30,492 bases of DNA from CAMAPP01 sp046153685 (lineage in GTDB: Bacteria; Pseudomonadota; Alphaproteobacteria; CADEGL01). The stretch covers positions 1 to 30,492 of the forward strand of contig JBJXGH010000098.1 in NCBI GenBank assembly GCA_046153685.1. Direction: 5' to 3'. This document shows, piece after piece, positions 7,865-15,399 of this stretch (position 1 is the stretch's first letter; every line of letters starts with the position of its first letter). Under the pieces are notes generated by a model that had not been told where the DNA came from, did no database searches, and saw only the letters and a program-made list of their open reading frames with translations. A program made the position numbers and the translations under genes.

Positions 7865-9334
7865 TCACGTCGCAAGCGTCGTCACGCAAGGCGGGACGCG
7901 ATGCGCCCAAGGCCGCGCCGCCTCGAAGGCGGCGCCGGCGGCGATTGCCGCTTCCTCCCGCCTGTGACCGACGACGATCTGCATCCCGATGGGCAGACCC
8001 GCGCGTGTGAAGCCCGCAGGCACGGAAAGCGCGGGCAATCCAACTGCCGTTGCCGCATAGGCGAGCGCGAACCAGTGAATGGGGTTGTCGAGCAGAACGC
8101 CGTTGATCGAATCGGGAAAGTCGATACCGATTTCGAAGGGTGCCACGGCCTCAGTCGGCAGAAGCAGCGCGTCATAGCGCACAAAGAAAGTTGCCGCCCG
8201 CTCAGTCAGCACACCACGCACTCGCTCGCCCTTGGCGATCGCCTCCGGCAACAGTTTCAGCCCCAATTCCACATTCCAGACAAGCGCCGGAGGCAAGCGC
8301 GCGCGGTCCGTCGCCAATTTATCCGCGTGCAGCGCCGCCATGATGAGGCCGCGCGTGGGCAGGACCGTGTCCATGAGGCCGCTGAAATCGGGCGAGGCGC
8401 GCTCGACCACCGCGCCCATCTCGCGGAACGCATCAGCCGCGCGCTCGACCGCCTCCGCGACTTCTGGCTCGACAGGCAGAATTCCACCCAAATCGGGCGT
8501 CCACGCTACCCGCCACCCCTCCACCTTCGGCGCGGCGAACGCCGCCGTGAACCGGGCCTGATCCACTCGATACGAGAGCGGTGCGCGCGGGTCGGGTCCG
8601 GCGATGACGGCGAGCGAGAGCGCGATATCCTCGACGGTTCGCGCCATGGTGCCTTCAACGATGTTCGGATCCCACGGCAGTAAATTGGGCCAGATGGGCA
8701 CCAAGCCCGGCGAGGAACGAAAGCCCACGATGCCGCAGAAGGCGGCGGGCGTACGGAGGCTTCCGCCGAGATCGCCGCCCTGCGCGATGGGCCCCATGCC
8801 CGCAGCGACCGCTGCTGCGCCGCCGCCCGTCGAGCCGCCCGCCGTCATGCGTGGGTCCCATGGATTTCGCGTGGGTCCGAAGAGCGCATTGTCCGTCACT
8901 CCGCCGAAGGCGAAGTCCGGTGTGTTGGTCTTGCCGACGACGATGGCGCCGGCGGCCTTGAGGCGCTGGACGATGAGCGCGTCCTCCGTCGCCACCTGAC
9001 CGGCATGCAAGGGCGAGCCAAACGTCCAGCCCAGACCCGCCACCGGGGTCACGTCCTTGATCGAGACGGGCACGCCGTGAAGCGGTCCGATCCGGCCCGA
9101 ACCGCCACGGGTCAATTCCGCGGTCGCGGCGCGCGACGCCGCCATTGCAGGCTCGCGGTCGAGCGCCACATAGGCATTGAGGCGCGGGTTGAGCGCATCG
9201 ATGCGGCGAAACACCGCTTCCATGACGTCCGTCGGCGCAAGCGCGCCCGCGCGGAAGCGGCGCACCATTTCGGCGGCGGAAAGAAGGGCGATATCCTCGC
9301 TCACGGTCTGGACAGCTCCATGCGCGCTCGACAC
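7865..9334 (-). CDS. Amidase-signature family hydrolase
   Basis: The 489-residue product has the complete amidase-signature core. Lys93 lies in GVPVSIKD, the cis-Ser is Ser168 in AGGSTGGGAAA, and the nucleophile is Ser192 in DLGGSLRTPAAFCG, so the Ser-cisSer-Lys triad is intact. The second residue of the usual GGSS is Thr. Enzymes of this family hydrolyse amide or ester bonds in varied small molecules; the lack of gatB or gatC neighbours and the overall length argue against GatA. The GTG at 9334 has no ribosome site. An in-frame GTG at 9304 has GGAG at long spacing and would shorten the protein by 10 residues, so the exact start is unsure. It diverges from the RidA-like gene, which suggests joint control. 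Confidence 0.9.
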   Translation of the reverse strand: MSSAHGAVQTVSEDIALLSAAEMVRRFRAGALAPTDVMEAVFRRIDALNPRLNAYVALDREPAMAASRAATAELTRGGSGRIGPLHGVPVSIKDVTPVAGLGWTFGSPLHAGQVATEDALIVQRLKAAGAIVVGKTNTPDFAFGGVTDNALFGPTRNPWDPRMTAGGSTGGGAAAVAAGMGPIAQGGDLGGSLRTPAAFCGIVGFRSSPGLVPIWPNLLPWDPNIVEGTMARTVEDIALSLAVIAGPDPRAPLSYRVDQARFTAAFAAPKVEGWRVAWTPDLGGILPVEPEVAEAVERAADAFREMGAVVERASPDFSGLMDTVLPTRGLIMAALHADKLATDRARLPPALVWNVELGLKLLPEAIAKGERVRGVLTERAATFFVRYDALLLPTEAVAPFEIGIDFPDSINGVLLDNPIHWFALAYAATAVGLPALSVPAGFTRAGLPIGMQIVVGHRREEAAIAAGAAFEAARPWAHRVPPCVTTLAT

Positions 9335-9366
9335 AATCGGCGCGCGCTACACGGGGGAGGAATGCC

Positions 9367-9783
9367 ATGGCCAAGGTCGAGCGATTTTACGTCGGTCCGC
9401 AGATTGCGGCGGGAAGCGTCAAGTCCGAGAAGACGAGCGGCGGAGTGCCGGTGGCGGCGGCGGCACGCGCGAACGGCGTGGTGTGGACCAACGGCGTCGT
9501 CTCGGCCGACCCGGATACGGGTGCGCTCGTAGGCGGTGATATTCGCGTGCAAACCAAGCGCGTGCTCGAGAACCTGAAGATGGTCCTGGAGAAGGCCGGC
9601 ACCGGGTTCGAGAACGTGGTCATGGTGCATACATTCCTCCGCGACATGAACGACTGGCCGGCCTATCACGAGGTTTACATTCAGTACTTCGACCACGAGG
9701 CGCCACCGCCGCGATACACCGTGCGCGCCGAGATGGCGGACCCGCGCTGGCTCATTGAAATCCACATGACCGCCGTCGTCTAG
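9367..9783 (+). CDS. RidA/YjgF/YER057c/UK114-family protein
   Basis: The ATG at 9367 follows a strong GGGGGAGG ribosome site. The 138-residue protein has the RidA fold pattern: AARANGVVWTNGVVSADPDTG, a central helix QTKRVLENLKMVLEKAG, the VVMVHTFLRDMNDWPAYHEVY segment, and the C-terminal PPRYTVRAEM...LIEIHMTAV. Arg116 occupies the position of the arginine that binds substrate carboxylate in RidA, and Glu131 is in the conserved IEI strand. Canonical RidA deaminates reactive enamines and imines; many subfamilies act in catabolic pathways on amide or imine intermediates. Its divergent pairing with an amidase fits the latter. The N-terminal 25 residues differ from the housekeeping RidA type, so this is probably an accessory member. 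Confidence 0.9.
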   Translation: MAKVERFYVGPQIAAGSVKSEKTSGGVPVAAAARANGVVWTNGVVSADPDTGALVGGDIRVQTKRVLENLKMVLEKAGTGFENVVMVHTFLRDMNDWPAYHEVYIQYFDHEAPPPRYTVRAEMADPRWLIEIHMTAVV

Positions 9784-10152
9784 CGTTCCTAGCGTGAGCC
9801 TTGTCACGTTGCCGACCGCAAAACGCGAAAAGTCCCTGAGCCTGTATTGAGTTAAGCGGCCGCGACCGCCGCCGCCATGTCTCGGTGGCCGGCGCGCGGA
9901 CAGCACGGCGCACCGTTTCTGACATGGGATGGCTAAGGGCGTTGAAGGTATTGCGAACGGCGGCGCTCAGCGGCCTGGAATGATTCCCCCGGGTCCGGAT
10001 GAGCAGGCAGCAAGTCTTACCGTCGTGTCCTGCCAAAGGTTCTTCGACGCTGGGCAGGCTCAGGGGTCTGTGATCGCAAGCCTGCCGTCGATGTAATGCC
10101 TGGCTGGCAGTGTCATTCGCCCCAGCAATTTCAGGCTAGGACATCGAGTTAT
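9784..10152. other. Intergenic stretch with no recognisable gene
   Basis: About 370 bp separate the RidA-like gene from the tRNA. Short frames exist on the minus strand, but none has a ribosome site or protein-like composition. I compared it by eye with SRP RNA, tmRNA and 6S RNA hallmarks and found no match. It may include the tRNA 3' trailer and degenerate sequence. Confidence 0.5.
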
Positions 10153-10227
10153 TGGTGAGCCCGGATGGGATCGAACCATCGACCCTCTGATTAAAAGTCA
10201 GATGCTCTACCGCTGAGCTACGGGCTC
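10153..10227 (-). tRNA. tRNA-Lys (anticodon UUU), CCA encoded
   Basis: The minus strand folds as a complete 75-nt cloverleaf including CCA. The 7-bp acceptor stem is GAGCCCG / CGGGCTC with discriminator A and genomic CCA. The D arm is GCTC-AGCGGTA-GAGC, the anticodon arm is TCTGA-CTTTTAA-TCAGA with TTT at 10195-10193, and the T arm is GATGG-TTCGATC-CCATC. U33 precedes and A37 follows the anticodon, as expected. The lysine UUU species reads both AAA and AAG. No attachment-site duplication or integrase is present near the 3' end. Confidence 0.97.
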
Positions 10228-10245
10228 GTATCACGCGTGCGGCGG

Positions 10246-10275
10246 ACCATAGGTGGCGGCTTGCCCCATGGTCAA
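10246..10275 (-). promoter_or_regulatory. Probable sigma-70 promoter of tRNA-Lys
   Basis: On the minus strand a TTGACC -35 element (10275-10270) is separated by 18 bp from TATGGT (10251-10246). Reading the -10 as CTATGG with a 17-bp spacer matches the alphaproteobacterial consensus better. Transcription would begin roughly 10 bases before the mature tRNA 5' end, a usual short leader. Confidence 0.6.
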
Positions 10276-10390
10276 CAACCAGGCTCATCGAAGCGGCGGC
10301 GGCCTGGCACGAGTACCGGATCGACCTGGCTCTCAAGCGCGGCGGGAAGTAAACCGAAACATCCCCGAAATTGTAATGGGAGAATCGAAA

Positions 10391-10414
10391 CGGGCCGGAG
10401 TCGCCTCCGGCCCG
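10391..10414 (-). terminator. Rho-independent terminator after the small membrane protein gene
   Basis: A perfect 10-bp stem CGGGCCGGAG / CTCCGGCCCG (10391-10400 with 10405-10414) has a 4-base loop. It lies 25 bp past the stop codon of the minus-strand gene ending at 10440. In the transcript the stem is followed by UUUCGAUUC, a short U tract, so termination is plausible rather than certain. Confidence 0.65.
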
Positions 10415-10439
10415 CTCGCAGAAATGCGCCAAGTAACGG

Positions 10440-10751
10440 TTACTGCGTCGCGCCCGCCTTGTCCTTGGCCTTTGACTTGGCTTTGTCCTTGACTTGATTC
10501 ATGCCGTCCTCGGTCTTTTGTTCGCTGGCCTGCCCAGGTTTTTGCGTCGCCTTGGCATTGTTTTGGATGGCGCCGGGCGCCTGTGGCACGACCGCGCGAT
10601 TGGTTGTCGCGGACGCGTTGCTCGGGCTTGTTGCGCTCTGGGCGGAGCTGTTCGTCGCCCAGGCAAGCCCACCCGCCAGGACCATGATCGCCAAGGCCCA
10701 ACTCAAGCGATTCGGACGTTCGGCGTCTTTGAAGATCGCTGCGCTTTGCAT
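10440..10751 (-). CDS. Small membrane-anchored or secreted Lys/Ala-rich hypothetical protein
   Basis: The ATG at 10751 has AGGAG eight bases upstream, which fixes the start and gives 103 residues; an upstream in-frame ATG has no such site. Residues about 15-35 form one hydrophobic segment (LSWALAIMVLAGGLAWA) followed by SSAQS, which may be a signal-peptide cleavage region or a membrane anchor. The rest is low-complexity, rich in Ala, Gln, Thr and Ser, and ends in a Lys-Asp-Ala tail (KDKAKSKAKDKAG). I do not recognise the family. A good ribosome site and a terminator just downstream indicate a real monocistronic gene. It could be a small periplasmic stress protein, but nothing shows this directly. 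Confidence 0.65.
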   Translation of the reverse strand: MQSAAIFKDAERPNRLSWALAIMVLAGGLAWATNSSAQSATSPSNASATTNRAVVPQAPGAIQNNAKATQKPGQASEQKTEDGMNQVKDKAKSKAKDKAGATQ

Positions 10752-10943
10752 CTTGCCGTCTCCTTTTGCAGTCGGAATGGACGAATGAACCTGCGTTCGC
10801 CCCCGGCGGCCCAATCGCGAGCCGATTAACCTTTAAGTAGGCAAGTTTGGTGCCAATTTCCAGGCCCGGTCCCCGAGTTCCGTCGTGCACTGCCCGGCCA
10901 TGCAAAAATGACGGATTCGGGACCCAATAAGCAGGGCTGCGAT

Positions 10944-11477
10944 CTACTTGGACGATTGCCGTTCGGCGATCCGGGCGGAAAGGCTCTTTGCCACCGCGGG
11001 CGATACGAAGCTCGTGATATTGCCGCCGAGCACGCCGATTTCCTTGACCATTCGCGAGGAAATAAACTGGTGGCTTTCCGACGCCATCAGGAACACCGTT
11101 TCGATCTCAGGGTCGAGGCGCGCGTTCATCCCGGTCATCTGGAACTCATAGTCGAAATCGGTAACCGCTCGCAGGCCGCGAATAATAATCGTGGCGCCGA
11201 CATCGCGCACATAGTGCATCAGCAACCCCTCGAAGGCGCGCACCTCGACCCGGCCGGAAAGACCGTGGTCGATCGCCGCGACTTCCTGTTCGACGATCTT
11301 GACTCGTTCGCCGATGGTGAAGAGCGCGTCCTTGCTCGGATTGACCGCAACGCCGACGATCAGCTTGTTCACCACGCGCGTTGCGCGCCGGATGATGTCG
11401 AGGTGGCCGTTGGTGGGCGGATCGAAACTGCCCGGGTAAACGCCGACCCGGGGTCTATCCGCTGCCTGATTCGCCAT
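10944..11477 (-). CDS. coaD: Phosphopantetheine adenylyltransferase
   Basis: The 177-residue protein, slightly longer than the usual 160 or so, catalyses 4'-phosphopantetheine plus ATP to dephospho-CoA, the penultimate step of CoA synthesis, in the cytoplasm. YPGSFDPPTNGH at 14-25 contains the nucleotidyltransferase T/HxGH-type motif, with Thr22 and His25 in place. IIIRGLRAVTDFDYEFQM is the substrate-binding region and ISSRMVKE at 139-146 is the ISSxxxKE ATP-binding motif. The ATG at 11477 lies 23 bp inside the 3' end of gyrA, so the two genes are cotranscribed and coaD translation is probably coupled to gyrA. The gyrA-coaD order recurs in alphaproteobacteria. Confidence 0.96.
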   Translation of the reverse strand: MANQAADRPRVGVYPGSFDPPTNGHLDIIRRATRVVNKLIVGVAVNPSKDALFTIGERVKIVEQEVAAIDHGLSGRVEVRAFEGLLMHYVRDVGATIIIRGLRAVTDFDYEFQMTGMNARLDPEIETVFLMASESHQFISSRMVKEIGVLGGNITSFVSPAVAKSLSARIAERQSSK

Positions 11478-14280
11478 CGGTATCGCCCCCCTTGACGTCT
11501 TGGTTGTCCGTGTCCTGGCTGTCAGCGCCGTTCGTCAATACCGCCGCTTCGCCATTGCCGTTGACGCCGTTTGCGTCATCGACCGCCGCGACCTCGCCCA
11601 GGCGCGCGACCGAGACCACGCGCTCGCTCTCGTCCACACGGAACAGAGTTACGCCGCGCGTCGTGCGCCCGGCGATGCGGATATCGTCGACCGGACAGCG
11701 AATGAGCCGTCCATTATCGGTCACCAGCATGATTTGATCGCGGTCCGACAATGGAAATGCTCCAACCACGGTATTATCGCTCTTGGCGAGATTGATCGAA
11801 TCGATACCCTTGCCGCCACGCCCCGTCACCCGATACTCGTATGCAGAGCTTCGCTTGCCGAAGCCATTCGCGGCCACGGTCAGGATGAACTGCTCGCCAG
11901 CCGCCAATTCAGCGATCCGCGCGTCGCTCAAAGTCAAATGTTCAGCCGCCTCCACCCCGTCGTCGGGGAGCGCGTCGGCCTCGGCGATATCTGGCTCGCC
12001 AGATTCGGCGCGTCGTTTGGCGGCGGCATGCTTGAGATAGGCGTGGCGCTCGGCGGTATCGAGGTCCATGTGTTTGAGAATAGTCATCGAAATCACGCGA
12101 TCGTCCTTGGCCAACGAGATGCCGCGCACGCCGGTCGAGGTCCTTCCGCTGAACACACGCACATCCGACAGCGCAAAGCGAATGCACTTGCCCCCTCGCG
12201 TGGCAATCAGGACATCGTCGTCGGTGTCGCAGATCTGAACCGATTCGAGCGCATCGCCCGAATCTAGTTTCATTGCGATCTTGCCGTTGGACTTGACGCT
12301 GACGAAATCCTCGAGGGAATTGCGCCGGACATATCCGCTTTGGGTGGCGAAGACGACGAAGTGTTCCTTCCAACGGGCCTCGTCCTCGGGCAGAGGCATC
12401 AGCGTCGTGATGACCTCGCCCTCGTCGAGCGGCAGGACGTTGACCAGCGCCTTGCCGCGCGATTGCGGCGTGCCGATCGGCAATTGATAGACTTTGGTCT
12501 TGTAGGCGATGCCCTGGGACGAGAAGAGTAAGACCGGCGTGTGCGTCGAGGCGACGAAAAGCTGAGTGACGAAATCCTCCTCTCGCGTCGCCATGCCGGT
12601 GCGCCCCTTGCCACCCCGGCGCTGCGCGCGATAGGTCGATAGCGGGACGCGTTTGATATATCCTCCGTGCGTAACGGTAACGACCATGTCTTCCCGCTGT
12701 ATCAGGTCCTCGATATCGGTATCGATGTCCTCGTCCAGGATAGTACTGCGCCGGGCATCGGCGAATTTTTCCCGAACCTCAACCAGTTCCGCGCGCATCA
12801 CGGCATAGAGATCCTCGCGCGAACCCAAAATCGTCAGGAAACGCGCGATATCGGTGACAAGAACCTTCAGATCATCGATGATCTTGTTACGCTCGAGCCC
12901 GGTCAGTCTTTGCAAGCGCAATTCGAGGATGGCGCGCGCCTGAGCATCCGATAGGCGGTACCCGTTCGCCGTCACCTCGGCGTCGGGGTCGTCGATGGCG
13001 CGGACATAATTCTCGATGTCCGCGACCGGCCAGAACGGCACGACGAGCGCCGCGCGCGCCTCGGCAGGGTCCTTCGCCTTTCGGATGATGGCGATGACGG
13101 GATCCAAATTGGCAACGGCGACCGCCAGCCCGAGCAGGACGTGCGCGCGCTCACGCGCGCGCCTTAAGTCGTAGACCGTCCGCTTGGTGATGACTTCCTC
13201 GCGGAAGGTGATGAAGGCCGCGACGATATCGAGGAGATTCATCGTGACTGGACGCCCGGACCTGAGCGCCAGCATGTTCACGCCGAACGATGTTTGCAGC
13301 GGGGTATGCCGGAACAATTGATTCAGCACGACCTCGGGGTTCACGTCCCGGCGCAATTCGATGACCACGCGCACGCCGTCGCGATCAGATTCGTCACGAA
13401 GATCCGTGATACCCTCGACGAGCTTGTCCTGCGCCACCTCGGCGATGCGCTCGATCATGCGCGACTTGTTGACCTGAAACGGAATCTCCGAGACCACGAT
13501 GGCGGTCTTATCCTTGCCCATAGGCTCGAATTTGGTGCGGCTGCGAATGATGACCGAGCCGCGCCCGGTCAGCAGCGCCGACCGGATGCCCGCCTTGCCG
13601 AGCAAAAGGCCGCCCGTCGGAAAATCGGGGCCGAGCACGATGTCCGCCAATTCCTCGACCGTAATCTCAGGTCGGTCGATATAGGCGCAGCAGGCGTCGA
13701 TCACTTCGCCCAGATTATGGGTCGGAATATTGGTCGCCATGCCGACGGCGATGCCATTGGCGCCGTTGACCAGCAGATTGGGAATGCGCGCAGGCAGCAC
13801 GGTGGGCTCGCGCGAGGTGCCGTCGTAATTGTCCTGGAAAGAAACCGTTTCCTTGTCGATATCGGCAAGGAGTGCTTCGGCCGCAAGCGCAAGGCGCGCC
13901 TCGGTATAGCGCATGGCCGCGGGCGGATCGCCGTCCATCGAGCCGAAATTGCCCTGCCCCTCGATGAGCATGAGGCGCATCGAGAAATTCTGCGCCATGC
14001 GCACCATGGCGTCGTAGATCGCCGTGTCGCCGTGCGGGTGATACTTGCCCATCACGTCACCGACGATGCGCGCGGATTTGCGGAACGCCTTGCCGTGGTC
14101 GTAGCCGTTCTCTTTCATCGTGAAGAGAATGCGGCGATGAACCGGTTTTAAGCCGTCGCGGACATCGGGCAGAGCCCGGCTGACGATCACGCTCATCGCG
14201 TAATCGAGATAGGAGCGGCGCATCTCGTCTTCGATCGAGACCGGCGCGCTATCCAGTGGCGGAATGGGTTGAGCGGTCAA
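11455..14280 (-). CDS. gyrA: DNA gyrase subunit A
   Basis: The 941-residue protein is the breakage-reunion subunit of gyrase, which with GyrB introduces negative supercoils. SYLDYAMSVIVSRALPDVRDGLKPVHRR starts the winged-helix domain, GKYHPHGDTAIYD (79-90) is the quinolone-resistance region, and Tyr125 in AAMRYTEARL is the DNA-attacking tyrosine. The GyrA box QRRGGKG at 553-559 shows this is gyrase, not topoisomerase IV. The position equivalent to E. coli Ser83 is Thr86, and Asp90 matches Asp87. An acidic/Ala-rich insertion in the C-terminal pinwheel is typical of alphaproteobacteria. The start is a TTG at 14280 with AAGGA eight bases upstream; the nearest upstream ATG is out of frame. The gene overlaps coaD. 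Confidence 0.98.
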   Translation of the reverse strand: MTAQPIPPLDSAPVSIEDEMRRSYLDYAMSVIVSRALPDVRDGLKPVHRRILFTMKENGYDHGKAFRKSARIVGDVMGKYHPHGDTAIYDAMVRMAQNFSMRLMLIEGQGNFGSMDGDPPAAMRYTEARLALAAEALLADIDKETVSFQDNYDGTSREPTVLPARIPNLLVNGANGIAVGMATNIPTHNLGEVIDACCAYIDRPEITVEELADIVLGPDFPTGGLLLGKAGIRSALLTGRGSVIIRSRTKFEPMGKDKTAIVVSEIPFQVNKSRMIERIAEVAQDKLVEGITDLRDESDRDGVRVVIELRRDVNPEVVLNQLFRHTPLQTSFGVNMLALRSGRPVTMNLLDIVAAFITFREEVITKRTVYDLRRARERAHVLLGLAVAVANLDPVIAIIRKAKDPAEARAALVVPFWPVADIENYVRAIDDPDAEVTANGYRLSDAQARAILELRLQRLTGLERNKIIDDLKVLVTDIARFLTILGSREDLYAVMRAELVEVREKFADARRSTILDEDIDTDIEDLIQREDMVVTVTHGGYIKRVPLSTYRAQRRGGKGRTGMATREEDFVTQLFVASTHTPVLLFSSQGIAYKTKVYQLPIGTPQSRGKALVNVLPLDEGEVITTLMPLPEDEARWKEHFVVFATQSGYVRRNSLEDFVSVKSNGKIAMKLDSGDALESVQICDTDDDVLIATRGGKCIRFALSDVRVFSGRTSTGVRGISLAKDDRVISMTILKHMDLDTAERHAYLKHAAAKRRAESGEPDIAEADALPDDGVEAAEHLTLSDARIAELAAGEQFILTVAANGFGKRSSAYEYRVTGRGGKGIDSINLAKSDNTVVGAFPLSDRDQIMLVTDNGRLIRCPVDDIRIAGRTTRGVTLFRVDESERVVSVARLGEVAAVDDANGVNGNGEAAVLTNGADSQDTDNQDVKGGDTDGESGSG

Positions 14281-14329
14281 CCCTTAAATCCTTGATACAT
14301 AACGGATATATTTGATTCCGACAGGATCG

Positions 14330-14345
14330 TTCGCGGGGCCGCGAA
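14330..14345. repeat. Perfect inverted repeat in the gyrA leader
   Basis: TTCGCGG-GG-CCGCGAA forms a 7-bp perfect inverted repeat with a 2-base centre, about 50 bp before the gyrA start and downstream of its candidate promoter. It would be transcribed, so it could be an operator or a leader hairpin. Confidence 0.6.
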
Positions 14346-14355
14346 TGGGTGGGAA

Positions 14356-14383
14356 ATCTAGCAAATTTCGCGCCTGCGAACAA
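14356..14383 (-). promoter_or_regulatory. Candidate sigma-70 promoter of gyrA
   Basis: The minus strand carries TTGTTC (14383-14378), a 16-bp spacer and CTAGAT (14361-14356), close to the alphaproteobacterial TTGACA / CTATAT type. It lies about 75 bp upstream of the TTG start. No other pair in the 308-bp gyrA-modA gap looked as good. Confidence 0.4.
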
Positions 14384-14588
14384 CACCGGGAACGGCTTCG
14401 AACGGTCAAATTAATTGCTTGATAGGCCACGAAGAATCGGGACATTTCGGGGCACAATTCGCATTCGGGCAACGCCCCGGGCCGTTCCATGCCATTCGCA
14501 GCCATGCGCGATGCTTGTGCGAGTTACAGCACGGCTGTATCGGGCATGGGGAAGGTGGCGGGTGGGCGCGTGATAGCAGGGGGACTTC

Positions 14589-15386
14589 GTGTCAGGGTTA
14601 TCGCGTATTCTGGCCCGCGCCAAATGGGCCGTGGTGGCCTCGGCGCTTGCCACCTGGAATCTGGCCCCGCTTCGCGATGCCAGGGCGGACGATGTCCTGA
14701 TCTTTGCGGCGGCCAGCATGAAGGCTGCACTCGATAGCATCGCTGCCGGGTTTCAGGCCGAAACCGGCGACAGAGCGCTCGTTTCCTACGCCGCAAGCTC
14801 AACCCTCGCCAAGCAGATCGAGAATCGCGCGCCGGCGGATATCTACATTTCTGCTGATCTTGAATGGATGGACTATCTTCAGGCGCGCAATCTGCTCGAA
14901 CCGGCGACGCGGTCGAATCTCGCCGGCAATCGACTAGTCCTGATCGCACCCGCCGCGAGCGCCGTCACGGTCAAGATCGCGCCCAATTTCGCGCTCGCCG
15001 CTCTGCTCGGCGACCGCCTTCTCGCCCTGGCCGATCCCGACCATGTACCGGCGGGAAGGTACGCGCGCGCGGCATTGCAGCACTTGAACGTCTGGACGAC
15101 CGTGGAGCGGCGAGTGGCACGCGCTGAAAATGTTCGGACCGCGCTCATTCTGGTTTCGCGCGGCGAGACCCCCCTGGGGATCGTCTATCGGACGGATGCG
15201 ATCGCCGATGCCAATGTGCGCATCGTCGACACTTTCCCCGCGAACACGCACCCGCCGATCGTGTATCCCGTGGCCCAGCTGGCAACCAGCGCAAAACCAG
15301 CCGCCGGCCGCTTTCTAAGCTACCTTAAATCCCCAGCGGCCGAGGCCAGATTGCGCCAATACGGCTTTACGTCACCGCCGCGATAG
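14589..15386 (+). CDS. modA: ModA-like molybdate ABC transporter substrate-binding protein
   Basis: The GTG at 14589 has AGGGGG five bases upstream. The 265-residue product has a signal peptide ending around A-R-A at 31-33, so it is periplasmic. The mature start DVLIFAAASMKAALD and the segments YAASSTLAKQIENRAPADIYISAD and WMDYL are highly characteristic of ModA, with the Ser residues that bind the oxyanion. ADPDHVPAGRYARAAL and GETPLGIVYRTDA match the later binding loops, including the tyrosine that caps molybdate. It would capture molybdate or tungstate for an ABC importer, but no modB or modC is within reach, so it is an orphan here. It diverges from gyrA and converges with ssb. Oxyanion preference cannot be read from sequence. 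Confidence 0.9.
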   Translation: MSGLSRILARAKWAVVASALATWNLAPLRDARADDVLIFAAASMKAALDSIAAGFQAETGDRALVSYAASSTLAKQIENRAPADIYISADLEWMDYLQARNLLEPATRSNLAGNRLVLIAPAASAVTVKIAPNFALAALLGDRLLALADPDHVPAGRYARAALQHLNVWTTVERRVARAENVRTALILVSRGETPLGIVYRTDAIADANVRIVDTFPANTHPPIVYPVAQLATSAKPAAGRFLSYLKSPAAEARLRQYGFTSPPR

Positions 15387-15399
15387 GCCGCGTTCGGGG

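Noticed and set aside
7901..8683. 260-codon plus-strand frame opposite the amidase
   Set aside because: The amidase has a full catalytic triad on the minus strand; the opposite frame has no recognisable motif.
9980..10070. Possible SRP (4.5S) RNA because of a GGTCCGGATGAGCAGG-like stretch
   Set aside because: The conserved GGTCCGGAAGGAAGCAGCC loop is not matched beyond a few bases, and flanking sequence does not pair as a long hairpin.
10130..10230. Integration site at tRNA-Lys
   Set aside because: No integrase, no direct repeat of the tRNA 3' end and no mobility gene appear anywhere in the window.
13294..14151. Long plus-strand frame opposite gyrA (285 codons)
   Set aside because: It is antisense to a certain gyrA. 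The composition (His/Arg/Asp-rich, few hydrophobic blocks) is a GC-driven shadow, and no ribosome site or family motif is present.
14281..14588. ModE-type operator upstream of the modA-like gene
   Set aside because: An AACGGATATATTTG stretch has a few matching bases but no dyad symmetry of the expected spacing.
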